Below, in pieces: positions 5,513 to 5,552 of a DNA stretch of 5,552 bases. Within the stretch, counting starts at the first letter, position 1, and each line of letters begins with the position of its first letter. Made by a program: the position numbers and the translations under genes. The notes under the pieces were generated by a model, which saw only the letters and a list, made by a program, of their open reading frames with translations, searched no databases and was not told the origin of the DNA. Origin of the DNA: Oscillospiraceae bacterium (GTDB taxonomy: Bacteria > Bacillota > Clostridia > Oscillospirales > Oscillospiraceae); the NCBI GenBank assembly GCA_016296045.1, contig JAEDKB010000123.1, positions 1 through 5,552 on the forward strand, read 5' to 3'.

Positions 5513-5552
5513 ATGTTTATCATCCCGGATACACAGGAAGCTCTTGTTCCTC
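5513..5552 (+). CDS. Possible start of a plus-strand gene running off the window
   Basis: ATG at 5513 reads MFIIPDTQEALVP to the window edge. It has GGAGG upstream (5506-5510), but with only two bases of spacing, which is too short for a normal start. Only 13 residues are visible, and the opening faintly resembles the N-termini of some transposases. Treat this as a placeholder. The alternative is that the stretch is the 3' end of a minus-strand gene. Confidence 0.2.
   Translation, partial: MFIIPDTQEALVP

Overview
The window looks like chromosome from a Gram-positive Clostridia-type bacterium, probably a gut or rumen Oscillospiraceae/Lachnospiraceae relative. The signs are moderate base composition, strong AGGAGG-type ribosome sites, TTG and GTG starts, simple Sec signal peptides and single-membrane protein architectures. 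This placement is an inference, because no ribosomal or housekeeping marker is present. All convincing genes lie on the minus strand, so the biological order runs from right to left.

Right end (about 5112-5552): an AT-rich stretch with no intact gene. It holds a probable gene remnant, a clear minus-strand intrinsic terminator, and a TTGACA promoter-like site that may serve a plus-strand gene leaving the window.

Regulatory pair (2711-5111): a well-formed promoter (TTGAAT, 17 bp, TATAAT) drives a small XRE-family DNA-binding protein (88 aa, TTG start). Its last 52 bases overlap the start of a 702-aa protein. That protein combines a signal peptide, a long extracytoplasmic right-handed beta-helix with GGAI/FxxN repeats, one transmembrane helix and a cytoplasmic LuxR/GerE-type helix-turn-helix. 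This is the layout of a membrane-anchored one-component transcription factor that reads an extracellular signal. A strong hairpin terminator (2670-2701) ends the unit.

Cysteine-rich operon (1-2640): three closely spaced genes follow. They encode a 125-aa cysteine-cluster protein, a 288-aa cytoplasmic protein with two zinc ribbons, and a secreted protein (at least 410 aa, GTG start, cut by the left edge) that ends in a CxxCxxC motif, probably just before a membrane anchor. The presumed promoter has a poor -35. Directly upstream of it are a 15-bp inverted repeat and two exact 9-bp TACCCTACC direct repeats, placed where an activator would bind.

Working model (inference): the XRE protein and the beta-helix/LuxR protein form a sensing module that controls the adjacent operon of metal- or redox-type cysteine proteins, one of which is itself exposed outside the cell. 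I know of no named system with this composition.
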